From NCBI RefSeq assembly GCF_032854445.1, contig NC_088301.1:44625187-44689186 (forward strand): a DNA stretch of 64,000 nt, given 5' to 3'. This document shows positions 1 to 13,540 of the stretch, in pieces (position 1 is the first letter of the stretch; each line of letters begins with the position of its first letter). The DNA is from Liolophura sinensis. Taxonomy: Eukaryota; Mollusca; Polyplacophora; Chitonida; Chitonidae. The notes beneath the pieces are model-generated. The model was not told the DNA's origin and made no database searches. It saw nothing but the letters and a program-made list of their open reading frames with translations. A program made the translations under genes and the position numbers.

Positions 1-3000
1 AATAATAATAATGCTTCAAACTTATGTCCCACATATAGACACGCAATAATATAACCATACATTACAGACAAGAAACTTGTCTATACTTGCTTCATGGTAT
101 CCATGGCAATGAACACTTCTGCAGATGGACAGAATGCTAACGAGAATTTGCCAAAAATCATTTTCCTGTCCTGGAAATAATTCTGAGTATACTTGCACAG
201 ACTTTCGACTGATATCTCTTATCATTTGAGAACACTTCCCGAACGCTATAATCTCCATCCTCCCCGTTTCCTTTCCTTTTCACATGTACTCGACACTTAC
301 GAGCACCTTCATCTCCTAACCTGTGCCTGAAAGTTGAATTATCTATAAACAAGACCCAGATCTCGCTTTTCCTCTATGCGTAATCAGCAACAATTGCGGA
401 CAATACCCACTTCAAATTTCAAGTGTAATTTTTTTCCCTGGCTCACGTGGCAGTTCACTTTAGCATGTATAAATCATATAAATAAAGGTAAATATATATC
501 ACATGTTCATGCAAGCTATATATGCTTGAATGCAAATGGGATTTTGAGTAAGAAAACACGCCAAGGTTTTAACAATTTCAAAGGCAAAACTGTAACAACC
601 GTATAAGGGTTAAAGAATCGCTAACTTTATTAATTTTTATTTCCACTGAATTAGTTGTATAGGTAAAACTCCTTGTCGTTAAGCACACCACAATAAAGAT
701 AAAGCTATGCCAAAAGCTGGTTCATTTAAAACACGTGCTTTCTGATACTCGCAGATATATTTGTATGGCTATCAAGGAATTAATGTCAATGCCAAAGATT
801 CATTGTACTTTATATGAATTCCATATCCCCAAGGCAACGAAACATTTTTACGTTGACTTGAGGGTTTTCTGTGACGCATTTGTTATCCCTTTTGGACGGA
901 ACTTCCAATAAGGATTCGGTTAAAAGACAAGGGATTATTTCGCCGCTCCTTTTCGCCCACAAGCATGTCCTGCTGGAGAAATTTGTCGTTTGTTATCTTT
1001 AATCCCGTGACATTTTATAAATTAATTGTTATTTCCATTTTAGTAAGATTAATAAAAGATGAATAGATGTTATAGTTTGAACCATTTGTAGACATAAGAA
1101 TGTACTTTTTTTCTGAGGAACGTTGGTATTTCCACGACTCAAGACTAATTTGTATTAATATGTTACTTAATCAATGTTAAATAATTACGTCACTGAAAGT
1201 TGTTTACATATATATCAACTACATTTTGTAGATATCAAATTATGATTTAAGTACACTTTCCCACTTCAACTTTAACAAAGGCAGAAGATTTTTTTGCCAA
1301 AGCAATATCTTGGAATTCAGATTTTTTTTTTTTGGGGTAGTAAAAATGAGTGTATCCTGTATAACAGGGGATCACACTGCGTACACTGAAGCAAGTGCTT
1401 TAGGCCTAAATCCAGCGGTATAGAGGATGATCTTTGAAACAAAATGCCCAAAAGGTCCCGTTTGTGTTGAAAGGACATAAGGCGGAATGAAGAGGCACCA
1501 AATCGACATGCATCAACGGCTATCAGGGTAGGCATCGCCCTTTCGGGAAAGTATTGGATACCTTATCGATGCTCCCAAATAGAAAAAATTACAACACCTT
1601 GTCATATAATTGACAATATTGTCCGATAACGTGCCTCTGTATTTCAGTGATGCCCTAAACCAATAAATAATTCGAAGTTGAAAAAGACTGATAGTCACAC
1701 TGTAACCTTCGTCTCTCTATCACTTACCTGTAAAAGTCCGGCCTTATCAGCGACTCGGCTGCTCCGCTTTTTAATCTCCTTGACAGTTTCGGGCCTGTTT
1801 TATAAATCGTATAAGCAACTGAAATATATCTGACGCTATTCCAAAAGCCACTGATCGATCGCGGGGCCCAATTTAATATAAGCGATAAAAATCGGTGTTG
1901 GTTAAATTGTTATTCTAAGCTCACTTTCTGCATGTGGAGCATATTATATAGCCAGGTTCTATATTCTGCGCAGACGCAGCTCGTCCGATAGTTCAGCAAA
2001 TCCAACCGAACGTCGCTTTGCCCGTGGCTAATGGTGGCTATACAGAGCAATATATTGACATTCTCTTCTGAATTTGTTTCAAAGTTGATGTAAGGTTTGT
2101 TTCAGTTTGTAATAATGACTGGTCTGTATGATTTCATTTGAGAGCCTATATTATGTAAATCTTCAGTACATGTATTTACTTAAAATGTGATACAGAAATG
2201 TTGCGCCTTTAACCACTGCATGTGAATACCGAACACAGACTACTCTAATTCTTCTAAATTTTGGGACGGATATTAGTAGTGTTGAAAGTAGAATATTACA
2301 TCGTCAAGATATGAGCATGTTGTTCATTAGGTGATTTAACCATGTGAGAAAAAAGAAACTCAATATTTCTGCTACAATTACATATATTGGCTAAAATGAG
2401 CAGACCAGGTGTCCTAAAATTAGGACAACTGGGCCTAGTAGTTTCATGGACAGCAGAGGCATTGCAAATGCATGTCGAAAATAATAAAATAAGACGACTA
2501 TGCGGTCGTCATAAATCTCTGTAAATATCACTTATTTTATTCTAGACTGTATCGTTACTGAAGGAGTTCAAAGACTGTACGTGAAGTGGGACTGAAACTA
2601 TTCAAATGTAGTTTAGGTCAGCGTTAAGAAACGGACAATCCCTTTATTCCAACGGCAATACCAATTAATTAAGAATTCATCTATATATTTTTATAGATAG
2701 AATGTATATAGATGGCGGATAGCATTGGGCTTTAGGCTATCAAACATATAAACACGTTTACCGAAAATAATTGCATTTTGGAAAATGAATTTCCAAGACA
2801 TGCAAATTTGTTCGCAAATTACACTACGTTTTATATAGCTCAAGTAGATTTGTTTTATAAAAGCAATGTACTAAAGCTGTAAAAATTGTAATGTCTTTTC
2901 ATCGCCTCGTTGCAGACACATTATCTGTGCTTCTATCTCTCCTCTAGGAAGGTATAGGCTACTTGGAACTTTTCAAAATGCCACTTCCACAAGCCAGCAG

Positions 3001-3510
3001 AAAAACAAGAAGCCAACTAAGTAAATTAATTTGCCGGCTTTTACCGGTTTATCGGATTTGGTAGCGGAAACCCCTCAGCCGCTGGTTATGAGCAAATCCC
3101 TTTAGGCATGTTTCCTTTAGATCTGCCAATCTGCCCAAGTCTACCTCAAGGCTCTTGAAAAAAAAAAGAAGAAAAAACTTTGTCCACTGTCGGCTAATGA
3201 GGTTGAATGAAATCTCTGACCATTGATCACCGAGTTGATCGATCAAACAAACAACACGGACGAGAAGAGAAGCTGACACTACCCGCTGTCCGGCTGTTTG
3301 TGGCTACAACAAGGCTTACCGCAAAACACAGACAACCCGGAAGTTCTCAAGAGCTACCATTCCTGACGCACATGCGCACAAGTGAACAGTGCTATTTTAC
3401 CAAATATTGTACCAACGACGTTGTTGTTGTTAGGAATGATGTCATTTCAGTGCTTTGGGTTCATGGGGTGCATTTTTGAAATGTACTTGCTTTGCAGCTT
3501 TTACTACAGG
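1..3510. other. Gene-free AT-rich sequence
   Basis: I see no coding exon here. Open frames are short, lack family similarity and have no convincing splice context. The stretch near 1320-1335 is a T-run. A short unique GC-richer patch lies around 1740-1890, including a CTTATC motif and a GATCGATCGCGGGGCCC block, but nothing shows its function. Confidence 0.5.
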
Positions 3511-3541
3511 TTTTTTTTTTGTTTTTTTTTTTTTTGTTTTC
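3511..3541. repeat. Interrupted poly-T tract
   Basis: Two long T runs are separated by a single G. This is simple sequence with no other content. Confidence 0.9.
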
Positions 3542-3587
3542 GTATTTTAAGTACCGATTACAAGAAGCCGCTCTACGGGGTATAAAG

Positions 3588-3845
3588 ACTATACAACAAC
3601 GACAGTAAAACCACAGCACTGTTGACCACAGTGTGATAATCTGAAAATGATCACACGTAACCGATGAAATTCTGCCTCGTTTTAATTAACGTCAGTTATG
3701 ATTTTATTCTAACTGTTCATGTTTGTGTTACAATATCTCCACCATAGCTTAACCAGAAATCAGTAAAACATGCAGTAATGTCAGTAACTAGTTATTAGAC
3801 CAGCTTATCTGGAATTGTTTCAAATGATGTCACATTTAATAATCG
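3588..3845 (+). repeat. Dispersed repeat F1, near full-length copy
   Basis: This is one of at least eight diverged copies of a repeat found across the window. It shares, in order, an AGTAAAACCA block, a CAGTGTGATA block, TCACACGTAACCGATGAA and TTTTATTCTAACT. It ends near TGTCACATTTAATAA, and the matching end block occurs at the same ~260-bp distance in the copy at 12161. No coding capacity and no tRNA-like head are visible. The class of element is unknown. The name F1 is only a label used here. Confidence 0.6.
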
Positions 3846-5320
3846 ATGTCGAGAAACACATTGTTGTTGTTATTGCTGTGGAGGACGGTGTTCTTATTGC
3901 TCTGGACTGAAGGGTCATAGGCCCACAGAGATCAGTCGCAGCTTCCAACTGCACATCGATGGCTCATTTTTTTTACTTCAATATGAACAAACATGTGATT
4001 AACAAGATCAATTCTGGCATTATTTTTTACCTCTTACGTATAATTTCAATACTTGTGTACGTACTGATCCATGGGAACGATCTCACCCATACATAATACA
4101 TATATGTATTAGAAGGCCTACAGACATGGAGTCCTATAATGCCGGCTGTCACAGTCTCCGGATTGTCAGGTGCATAAACTGTTAGTGGAGCAGGAAATCT
4201 ACTGAAATATACTTCATTATCTGTGTTATGGGGTGTCGACAGGTCCGAATTATGTGTGTACTGAATCCAAAATGCAGAGACCAAGTGGCACAAGCGGCTC
4301 ATGACACCTCACGTACTCACGAAATCCAACCATCTAAAGGACACACAAGTAAACGTGATTCCCAAGCCGATGGCACATTTATCTCTATCAATGATGGTCT
4401 GACAAAGATGCCATTGTTCACAACAATCGGGTAGATTACATCTTAACACCAGGTTATATGTATCCACAACTGTGGCTGTGGTTTGCCACAAAAGAATTTC
4501 CCTAAGTCGTGTGCCAAACATGTACGTAGGATCAACTGGCGTTCGCATGAAGGAACATACCAATTGTTGGTGTAGATAACGATACTTTACTGATGCATTC
4601 AGGACTGAATCTCAGTGCTACCACCATCCATAGATATACGTTTATTACATTGAGTTATCTAGCTGTGGTACGTTTGGAAGTTTTGCAGTTCGCATGCAGT
4701 TACGAATAAAAAAATAAATAAATAAAAAAAAGGTGTTAATCATCCGGCAGGAAAACTATTCCACAATGTTTTACTATATTATACAATTATTACTGACATC
4801 ATATTGGGACAGGGCGAATTATTGAACTGCTATGGAAGTGCATTTGGATGGAAGAGAACGTATTTGATGCATATACCGCCCCAGGGCCCAGTACTAGGCG
4901 GAATTAGATGCAAATTCATTTTATTACAGCAGAATGCCATTAAGCTTAGATATCTTAGACAAACACTGCGTAAGTTGTCATACGAGTTTCATTTTTTCTT
5001 TCTTTCGTTACAGTGGTACAGATGTAAATTGAAAACCTTATAGTGGAATCTGAAGATCTCGAGACCGATTGTTGCAGAAATGAATTCTGAGAAACTCGTT
5101 TTTCCCCTCAGATTGCCCAGGTGTATATTATATGAAAACCAGCCTCGACATTCCGATAACACAATATCCGGAAATGAAAAAAAAAAGACACTCCAGTCCA
5201 ACAAAAATGTACATTTATTTATTTGATTATTTATTAACCTTTAAACATATAGGATTCTGATTGTCTAGCCTTGCATCATGTGTATATTTTTTTTATTACA
5301 TCTATGATATAATTGAAGAC
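3846..5320. other. Gene-free sequence
   Basis: Nothing is recognisable as coding. Short open frames on both strands overlap around 4030-4560, but they show no conserved motif, no codon bias and no splice-bounded structure. An AAATAAATAAATAAA-type simple repeat lies at about 4706-4732. Confidence 0.5.
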
Positions 5321-5420
5321 GTACAGCATAGGGGGGTAAAATCAGAGCAGGGACGAAGTATGATAGCTGGCAAATTGTCACAAATACGGCCTTGTCAGTT
5401 TACCTCAGTCACGATTATTT
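5321..5420 (+). repeat. Dispersed repeat F1, partial copy
   Basis: The copy carries the F1 blocks GTAAAATCAGAGCAG, ATGATAGCTGGCAAAT, GTCACA and GTCAGTTTACCTCAG in the same order as the other copies. It stops before the 3' half seen in the copies at 3588 and 12161. Confidence 0.65.
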
Positions 5421-5559
5421 ACACTCTCCCTAGCTTAACCATGTCTTATATACTTCTTTGAAACTTAAAATAGACCTTCAAAGAACTAGCTCCAACATGT
5501 CAACGGCTGTGTTACACAGGGCCCACATACAGTGAGAGAGTGTGATTTCACTAATTCTT

Positions 5560-5625
5560 TGTTAAATAGCCGGTATGCGAAGTGTCAGGCCGGGATAGAA
5601 CCCGCAACCCGTATGTTATCTGTTT
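5560..5625 (-). repeat. tRNA-like SINE remnant (weak)
   Basis: On the minus strand a GGGTTCTATCCCGGCC block resembles a RNA polymerase III B box. No A box or cloverleaf could be placed upstream of it, so a functional tRNA gene is not supported. An old SINE head is the likely source. Confidence 0.25.
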
Positions 5626-5640
5626 ATGTAAACAGACATA

Positions 5641-7814
5641 ATTTTATTATGAAGCCCAACAAATCAAGCCATGCTTCATTCTCCGTTCGTGCATATATTG
5701 TAAGACAATGAAAATTTCTGTGTTGAGAATTATCGTTCAGATAATCAGCCTTTACCCATTTTGTTTACCAGATAAATAACAATAAACTAATTTCACAGAA
5801 ACTACATTGTCTTAAGTCAATTCTGAGTACTTGTTTTATTAATAGATGTAGCATAGAGATACAACATCATAAAAATATACATATACAGCGACCAGCTTAT
5901 AGTTACCAAAAATCACAATATTAGCTGTTTATTATGGAATTTCATAAAGGGCAGTAAAATATTGATTAAACGTCGATTTAATTGAGTGTCAATATATCCA
6001 ATGTTTTTGCTTATTTTTTAGTATTTGTGTACAAGATAAACTCCAACTGAAAAAAGTAAACAAATAAATTAAGAAATGGATTATGTTGCGATTTAATTAC
6101 ATTACAAAAACATTGACTGGATCTTGTCATGGCAAAGCAGTCTATGTAGACTACCTCAGTTCAGATCTCTGCTGAACCACGGACCAATGAGGCCGGGAGT
6201 TCCAATCGAGCCCTTATCGTAGTTTGAACTGCAAAGCTGGCTGTTTTATACCCGCCGTGGTGTGGCGACGTTATGAATGTTCGTTGAGTCATTACAGTCT
6301 CATTAAAAGTTGCTATCTTTCATTTACTTGTCTTTAATTTCTCACAATGTATAATTTTCTTTTCTTCTTTAGTGATTGTTTCGAACTTTATTTTGAAAAT
6401 GTGTATTGCGATTGTCTACCCGGGACGCCCATTATGGTTAACGATTTAATTCATAACCAGGGTAAAGCGCCACACACACTGATTCATAATAACATTGCCA
6501 AGAGCGTGTCATGAAATAGAGTTGGTTTCAAAATACCCAAATCACACAAAGTTTGCAATGCGTTGACGTAAAGACAACGACAGTCCGATCTGTCGGCGCT
6601 ATCTCACCCGTTTCATTTCGCGTGTCCATTTTTATTCATAGTGTTTAGGTGTCACGTGCTTCAGTTTTTCGTAAATTGACCAAGCTCTTATATATAGATG
6701 TGGTTGAAACCAGCCCATCTCGTGGCATTGAACAGGGTTGCGAGGCCAAAGCAGAGGTGGACCAACCTGATGGCTAATCAACTGGGGCGGTCTCTTTGAC
6801 TCAATTTGTACAATGTCTCCTTTTCGTCACATCCTCCAGAAAACCCCATTAACATGCCTCTGGGCAATCAAACCGATAACGGAAAATGTAATATTAGGAA
6901 ATAATTTGAAAACGGCGATAAAAACATGTCGATTTTTTTTACATCTTCAAAGATTCGCTATGAATCAGCGACTGTGGAGATTTTGGCAAATGAAAGAAAC
7001 CTTTGATAGCCCCAATTCCTTAACTGAAGACTAAGCAATAACCAGGCTGTCTCCAGAAGTTACAGCGAGCGAGATAGTCGCCATGGCAACTGCGAATTTT
7101 GTAGATGATTAATAACTTCGCTGCCCCCGTAGTTCAACTTTGATGTATGTAATAAACTTGTAGTCTGATGTTTCTCGTGACCAGTATACTGTATTATGTG
7201 ATACTCAACTTCGAACAAGGCGATCCGAAGTCTGTAACTGCATGATGGAGAAATAATAGCCTCAGAATGTTGCTCTTTTACATTTGCAATGTTATATGTT
7301 TTCCATATTCAAGTTACAAAACTTTTATGAATTCACCTAAATTAAAACTCAGCTTATTCAGAATATTCTGAAAGGATACATGTAAATTTAATACGGTTCA
7401 TAATCCGAAAGAAAAACGCTGCGTCTATAATTAGAACTTGCACTGTGAGAACAAGCTTTTATCGAAAAGGCATTTCTCTGTTTAAAATAGAAGAATCTTG
7501 TAAACTAAACATGCTTATTTTCTTTTTAGATATATGTACTTTACCCGCAGTAAAACATTTTTTTTCAGTTAAACATTTCTTTTCTAATTCAAGATATATA
7601 CAAATTTATTATTCAAATATGCCGAAACATGTTATATTTTAATATCAACGCTTAACTTCCTTGGACGAACACTTCATTAGACAACAAATGGCTTAGCCAA
7701 AGTGGTGAAAAGTTTTGAAGATGTATATATTATTAATAATTTAAAAAATGATGAATATTTATAGGGCAGAATGTATCTGAGGGTTAAGAGGTTCGATAAA
7801 CTGTCGACCTAGTT
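5641..7814. other. Gene-free sequence with one possible SINE remnant
   Basis: No exon is recognised. Around 6140-6235 a block with CCTCAGTTCAG followed by GGAGTTCCAATCGAGCCC looks like degenerate A and B boxes of a tRNA-derived SINE in plus orientation. The match is too weak to name. Confidence 0.35.
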
Positions 7815-7950
7815 CGCAGAGAAAGGGATATTGCCATCAATATATGCCGATCTTATCTCCTTTATTAGAGAGCGATTTCCGGAGGAGAAAAGTTTATCTT
7901 GATGCGACTGCTCGCTTCTACTAGCGGTGCCGGTTTCACAATATATTCAA
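7815..7950. promoter_or_regulatory. Candidate cis-regulatory block (low confidence)
   Basis: This block is unique and GC-richer than its AT-rich surroundings. It carries CTTATCTCC (GATA-type site on the other strand) and a second TTATC about 40 bases further on. The same CTTATCTCC string recurs at 8394 and 32567. The composition and motif recurrence suggest, but do not show, a conserved non-coding element. Confidence 0.25.
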
Positions 7951-8384
7951 TATCGGTAATATAAACGAGCCAATTGACACTAATCAAGTTTCGCTCAGGC
8001 TTAAGTAAGATAACATTTATTCTAAATCTGAAGTGTTAATGTTCTGGAGGAATAAATGAAACAAAAGTGCACCTTTCGCCTATAACGTTTCGTGATATTA
8101 CAGAAATAAATATCAGTGCATCACACTCTACTTTACATTGCTCAATAAATCAATCAGGATCGATGTGTTAAGATCAGAATTTACCGAACGAAGATAGGCA
8201 TGAAGAAATCAGAAATACAGCCATATATACACACAGTGGTAGGCTCCTTCATGGGCCTAAACAGATCACATACTCGGTGCTGTTACAACATGGACGCCTG
8301 TGAATGGAAATAAGGGTCTTTTAGACCAAAATCATTACATCTGGAATGACTGCATTTGCATATTAAAATTGGTTAATCTCAGTG

Positions 8385-8560
8385 ACCATGGGCCTTATCT
8401 CCGGCTGTAATTCCCAGATCCCGCCATCAATCGAGCAAGCGATCTGATTATGTCTTATCGGGAAGAGGAACTTCCGGGCAGAGACTGCCGCAGAAACAAG
8501 AACCGTTTGCTTCTTGACTCCGATTAGAATGGGCATAAATGGAACATAAACGAAACTGAA
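8385..8560. promoter_or_regulatory. Candidate cis-regulatory block (low confidence)
   Basis: This unique GC-richer segment has CTTATCTCC at 8394-8402 and CTTATCGGGA about 55 bases later. No long conserved open frame is present. The reasoning is the same as for 7815-7950: motif recurrence and composition only. Confidence 0.25.
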
Positions 8561-11500
8561 GATTTCCGGAACTCTCAAAGATTTCATAGTCACTTTTGTG
8601 TCATGAAGTAAAGGACTTCACCGAAAATTATAAATAAGTTCATTGACGATTCTGTCCAATGCTATATACTGGGTCATGAAGATAAAGATCATCAAACTCA
8701 TCCTTTTCCTATAAAAATAAATCAATAAAACACGAATATATTTGATCAAGAAATTATTTACAGTTCTTTGTTTTAAATTATCTTCATGGCAACTGCATGC
8801 TCGAATTATTCTTATATATGTGGCCAACATATATATAGCAGATCAGATAAAAATCTCATAAGTATCGACAGAAAGAAACATATATGTGGTTTCTTACAAT
8901 AAGAATCCCATGGTAATCAGCTTGACAAAAGGCGTGCAAACAATAACTTTTGTCCTTCGTGTTTTCTCGCGAGATTTTAATCATGCGCGGTAAAGAAATT
9001 TATGTCTATCCTTAAACCAAATGTAAACATCCAAAATACACCATACATGCGTGAATGTATTTTTTCAAGTTTCAAATGGAGTTTGTACCGGTAATTAATT
9101 TAATAACTTTCGTTATTTCTTATTTATCTGTTCACAGTTGTTTCTTTTCCATGTTGAATATTGAAGAGGACATTTCTAGATTTGGCCTATTCACAATTTT
9201 AAGTTTCTATATTTCTGACCTATACATCATACACATAGTGAGAGGTTCAAATAACTAGAACGCATAAGGTAATCACAATGTGCTTCTGCGCGTGAGTCGA
9301 ATGTGGTCCAATTACTGGGGATTTGGGGATAAAGATATAATGCAATAATATGGTGATTGTAAGGTTTCAAAAGATTGAAACCTCGGCATTGTCTGAGAGG
9401 TAGACTGAACTCTAGTACAACATCGATTGGCTTAATCCTCTGGCAATCATTCACCTTAAACCACAAGGCTTTCGCAGCGGTTTTTGTTAGCCGTACGTAT
9501 GATAATTGGTATTTCATCTTTGATATTCCATGTAGATGTACACCTTTGAAATATGGGATATAGAGACAAATGGCAATGAGACGTAACCAGCACATAAAGT
9601 TTACATATCCACACAATGGTACATCTAAGTACATCTTCAGATGTTTATTTGATTTCGGAATAAAAGTATATACAGACCTATACATCTTGTCCTATATAAG
9701 GGCCTATAATGTGATTTTAAATGCCCCTTTATTTGTAACCGAATATCAGAATAAATAAGTAATCGTATAAGAATAATGTGGTCATGGACCTGTCCTTGTT
9801 TTTTATGTTTCTGTTTTTTGGGAAAAATACATACTGTTACATCATTTATATGTTACCATCATTTAAATCAATCATAGAGGAAAAATTCAACAGAATCTAA
9901 AGCTTTAATTGAATAGATATATAGCTGAAATTGTCGCTAGTTTCCCGTAAGGTATTTGTCCCATATATGACCCACAGAATTGAGAGTTAAAAGAATTGAA
10001 ACGCATAGAAAATGCTGTATGGAAATCTGGGTGCAACAGGCTGTCTAGTATGAATGAGCGCATATTGAGGTGAAGTCTACAAGGCACAAATGAGCACTGC
10101 GGATTTGAATAAACGCACTCAACTAATATAGGAACCAGTCCAGAGACAATCTGAGACAAAACTTGCAGGCTTAAGTGAACATACAGTCTAATAATTAGAC
10201 ATTTTTTTTAATGATTTTATTTGCATGGCACTGTGAAATGTTTCATCCGTTCTGTTTTGCAAACTCTGACTGTCTCGATTGACACGAAATGACCTGTGCA
10301 TTTGCAGACTAATGAGCTAGAACTTAGATTACATTTAATGAAATTTTAAGGAATCAAAACAACATATTAATACGTCTGACGTATTTTTTGTTAAATGGGG
10401 CAAGTAAAAACATTGTTAATTGACCATAAAAAACTTATTACGAACTTTAATGAAAGCAGCTTTAGGTTTTAATTCTATGCTTTGAATTTGGCTATCAAAA
10501 TACTTGCAGGATATACTATAACAATTTCAACAGTTTATATCAATATTTGCACCTTGTTCTGCAAGTGTGCTTAGCATACATAAATGTATGTTATATCTTA
10601 GTTCAAGACAAGGCCATTTGTTTTCGCAGATACACTATTGGTATGGAGTATGTAAATTGTCAGACCCCTCAGCTACACCATTGCCATTGCTAAGATTGTC
10701 CATTGACATGATTCAAGGAAAAAAAAACGACTTCTGTAAGTCAACTCACGGAATTTTGGTCTGTTTTAGGCTGCGTTGTGTTAGCATTATGTTTGTCTTT
10801 TCTCAGTGAAAGCCGAAAGTCTCAAATTCCATACTCCGTATACATTCATTTATATATATATAATTGTTTACCCAAAAAGTTTCCCTTCCCTAAGAATTAT
10901 GGAATCGTGGGTTACGCACAAATATCTGCTATTGCAATAAGAGATGTTGCCTTTCAACACCATCGATTCTTTTCGCAGTTCCATGGACTGAGACAGCAGA
11001 TATTCCTTCTCGGCAGCAAAATGGCAGGGACAATTGTCGACGAAGCGTTTAGGGGTTTTATATGGACCATACGCATACGGTTCTTGGAGAATCATTTTAT
11101 CATGTACACCTCAGTACCTTCTGCGATGGTAAGCGGTTATCAAGTTTTCGTTTCACGCCATCGCGCTGATTCGAAGCGTTATCAGCTTCGAGCACAAATC
11201 TCCTAGCAGACGCGCGGGTCCCGTCCAGCGATCGCTTCTTGGCCTCACTCCACTCTCCTCGCCTTTGGCGTCTTGAGGAAACAAAACTGTTGTAGCTGGA
11301 AACGACTGCGGATCGATACACGTCAATAGCGATTCCGTTATCTCTACTCTGCAGAATCCATCACTTGCCTCTTTATTTCCAGTCGGAGAGGCGGGTAAAA
11401 CAATGTCCGTGAAGTAGCAGTCCAAGAGAATTGCCCTCCAATCGCCCTTGTTAACATGCCGCAGTCATCTCACCTCTATAAATAGGGCGCCATCTTTATT

Positions 11501-11946
11501 GATCGGATCAAAACTTCTGAATGCTATCTTTAACGCAGGAAAATTCACGTCTGCAATGAACTTGCTATGCCCAGTAATAATAACCAACCCGTTGATACTC
11601 TCTACATGAAAGGTTTGTTGAAACATCTACGGTTGATATCAGAAAATGTGATAAGATAATTAAATGATGATATTAATCTTATCTGCAGATATGTTTTACT
11701 TGGGTCAAACAGGCCTTCATAAGCAGTACACCAAAGTATCTGTATCTTCCTAGACTTATCACAGCCTGATTCCATAATAATGAAGAGGGGAAAAAAATGA
11801 AAAAACAGTAAAAAGAAACCCTTTGATGAAACTTTACATAATAAAATATTGTATACAGTTTTGTTTCATTGATATGAAGGATATTTCTGCCTGTGTGTTC
11901 ATACACAAAATCCAATTGGAATTCCCTGACCAAAATTCACTGGAGT
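8561..11946. other. Gene-free sequence with unrecognised open frames
   Basis: The longest frame, 9227-9685 on the minus strand (152 codons), matches no family I know, is rich in low-information residues and overlaps opposing frames. A plus-strand frame at 10778-11206 is likewise unrecognised. A GC-rich unique patch runs from about 11150 to 11460 with several CG dinucleotides. It could be regulatory, but I see no motif to support that. Confidence 0.4.
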
Positions 11947-11958
11947 AATTTCAAGACA

Positions 11959-12100
11959 TTTATTTATTTTATTTGATTGGTGTTTTACGCCGTACTAAAA
12001 ATATTTCACTTATATGACGGCGGCAAGCATTATGGTGGGAGAAAACCCAAGACCACCCGCACCGCAGGTTGCTGGAAAACCTTCCCACTTACAGCCGGAG
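11959..12100 (-). mobile_element. SINE copy lacking its tRNA head, with 12-bp TSD
   Basis: Read on the plus strand the copy begins with the A/T-rich tail (TTTATTTGATTGGTGTTTTA), so the element is inserted in minus orientation. The conserved core GACGGCGGCAAGCATTATGG follows and it ends at ACAGCCGGAG. It is bounded by the direct repeat AATTTCAAGACA at 11947-11958 and 12101-12112, a perfect 12-bp target-site duplication. The tRNA-derived head found in other copies is absent. Truncation falls at the same core position as in the copy at 17048. Confidence 0.85.
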
Positions 12101-12160
12101 AATTTCAAGACAAGTGCGGTTTTAATTCAAAAAAATTCTCCAGAGTCACACAATAAAAGA

Positions 12161-12418
12161 TTACAGTATAGAGAGTAAAACCCCTCCAGTGACATCATAG
12201 TTGGCAAATAGTCACACGCAGTTGGTGAGATCCAGCTTTTTGTCGGTTTGCTATGCTTCAGGTTTTATTCTGTTGTTAACCAGTACCAACTTATACTTCC
12301 TATACGATTAAAGCAGAAATCGTTTAGATTTAATATTCAGTGAAATAAATCGCAGTTTTATTAGACGTCAGTGGTATATAATTACTCAAAATGTTGTGGT
12401 TGTCATCACATTTAATGA
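12161..12418 (+). repeat. Dispersed repeat F1, near full-length copy
   Basis: The blocks TTACAG, GAGAGTAAAACC, ATAGTTGGCAAATAGTCACAC, TTTTATTCTG, CAGAAATC and TCACATTTAAT occur in the same order and at nearly the same spacing as in the copy at 3588. The two together define an element of about 260 bp. No coding content is seen. Confidence 0.65.
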
Positions 12419-12477
12419 ACATTTACATGAGAAAAAAAATCAGATCGAGGTTTATGTAGGTCCAAAAATATAAATGG

Positions 12478-12540
12478 ATACAGTACAATACGGAAATAAA
12501 ACCAGAGCAGCGACAATGATGTGAACAACTGATAATTGTT
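12478..12540 (+). repeat. Dispersed repeat F1, 5' fragment
   Basis: The first ~60 bases of the F1 unit are present (AATAAAACCAGAGCAGCGAC followed by GTGAACAACTGATAA). The similarity then fades. It lies 60 bases after the near full-length copy at 12161 and in the same orientation. Confidence 0.5.
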
Positions 12541-13221
12541 CATGCATCCTGTTAAAAATGGTAATCCACGGAACTAGGGTGTCTGACATTACTACTACCT
12601 GTGGTCGCATCCATATAAGATTTTCGTTCCTGACATTTTGTGAAATAAATTTACAGGATTCTTACCGCATGTACACAACCTTAAGAGAAAATCTGGGCCG
12701 TTGTCAAGAAAATTTTGTATACACGCATAAGGTAAATCTGTTAAATTCCTACATCTGTTCTATGAAAGAAAGGCGCGGCTTGGTACAATGTTGTAACTTA
12801 AAAAAATACATTAATTGTTAATCGAGCTATAATTCTGGTTGATAGATTGAAGGATTGCCCATTCGACCTCGCTAACTTATTATTCATTTTACTAATATTA
12901 AGTAGGTTTTCTATATAGTATATGAGCAAATTTTGTAGGATTAGAAAAGTTTAACAGTGCATTGATGTAAACATTTTCCTCATTTCAAATGCCCGTGTCT
13001 CTGTGCCATTTCAAAGCACTGTTATCACAATGCCGGAGGAAGTAAAGTTGTTATCAAATGGCTTAGGAAATTAATCTACCCTTTTGAAGGTTTTCACTTC
13101 TGTTTACGTATCTAATTCCCCATCGGGCACTCTCCGTTAACCACACCCATCACTGCGCATGTACTGCACCGCATCTGGGGCAAGTCACAGGACAGAGTAT
13201 AACCAACAAAGTACAGATGAC
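12541..13221. other. Gene-free sequence
   Basis: No exon, RNA gene or repeat is recognised in this stretch. Confidence 0.4.
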
Positions 13222-13331
13222 AAGCTCTACCTGCGGATGGTCGTGGTTTCCCCCGGGTTCTGCCCGGTTTCCACCCACCATAATGCTGGCCGCCGTCGTA
13301 TAGTGAAATATTCTTGAGTACTGCGTAAAAC
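13222..13331 (+). mobile_element. SINE copy, 5'-truncated
   Basis: The core is in the forward orientation: CTACCTGCGGATGGTCGTGG, CCCGGGTTCTGCCCGG, CCACCATAATGCTGGCCGCC, then AGTGAAATATTCTTGAGTAC and a GCGTAAAAC end. The tRNA-like head is missing, and the A-rich tail merges into an AGAAGAGAAGAG stretch. No clear target-site duplication was found. Confidence 0.8.
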
Positions 13332-13499
13332 AAAAGAAGAGAAGAGAGAAACAGTTAGACGCTTTTCCTGAAATCTTATTCGTATTTGCACGTTTTTCTA
13401 ATTAGACAGTGAGAAAGGTTTCAAAATACTGAACAAAGTATTATATTCAGAATTCACTCAAAAAGCAGTGGAAAATTTGCACAAATCTTATGACTATAC

Positions 13500-13540
13500 A
13501 TGCAGACCTGAAAATACGCAATTTTGCATGCAGGTCTACG
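13500..13540. repeat. Small inverted repeat
   Basis: GCAGACCTGAAAAT and ATTTTGCATGCAGGTC face each other across a few bases, giving a short hairpin-capable palindrome. No partner function is visible. Confidence 0.6.

Noticed and set aside
5560-6240. tRNA genes
   Set aside because: B-box-like strings are present but no complete cloverleaf or properly spaced A box. They fit SINE remnants better.
9227-9685. 152-codon minus-strand open frame, the longest in the window
   Set aside because: No recognisable motif or family, opposed frames overlap it, and no splice or promoter context is visible. Length alone is possible by chance in 64 kb.
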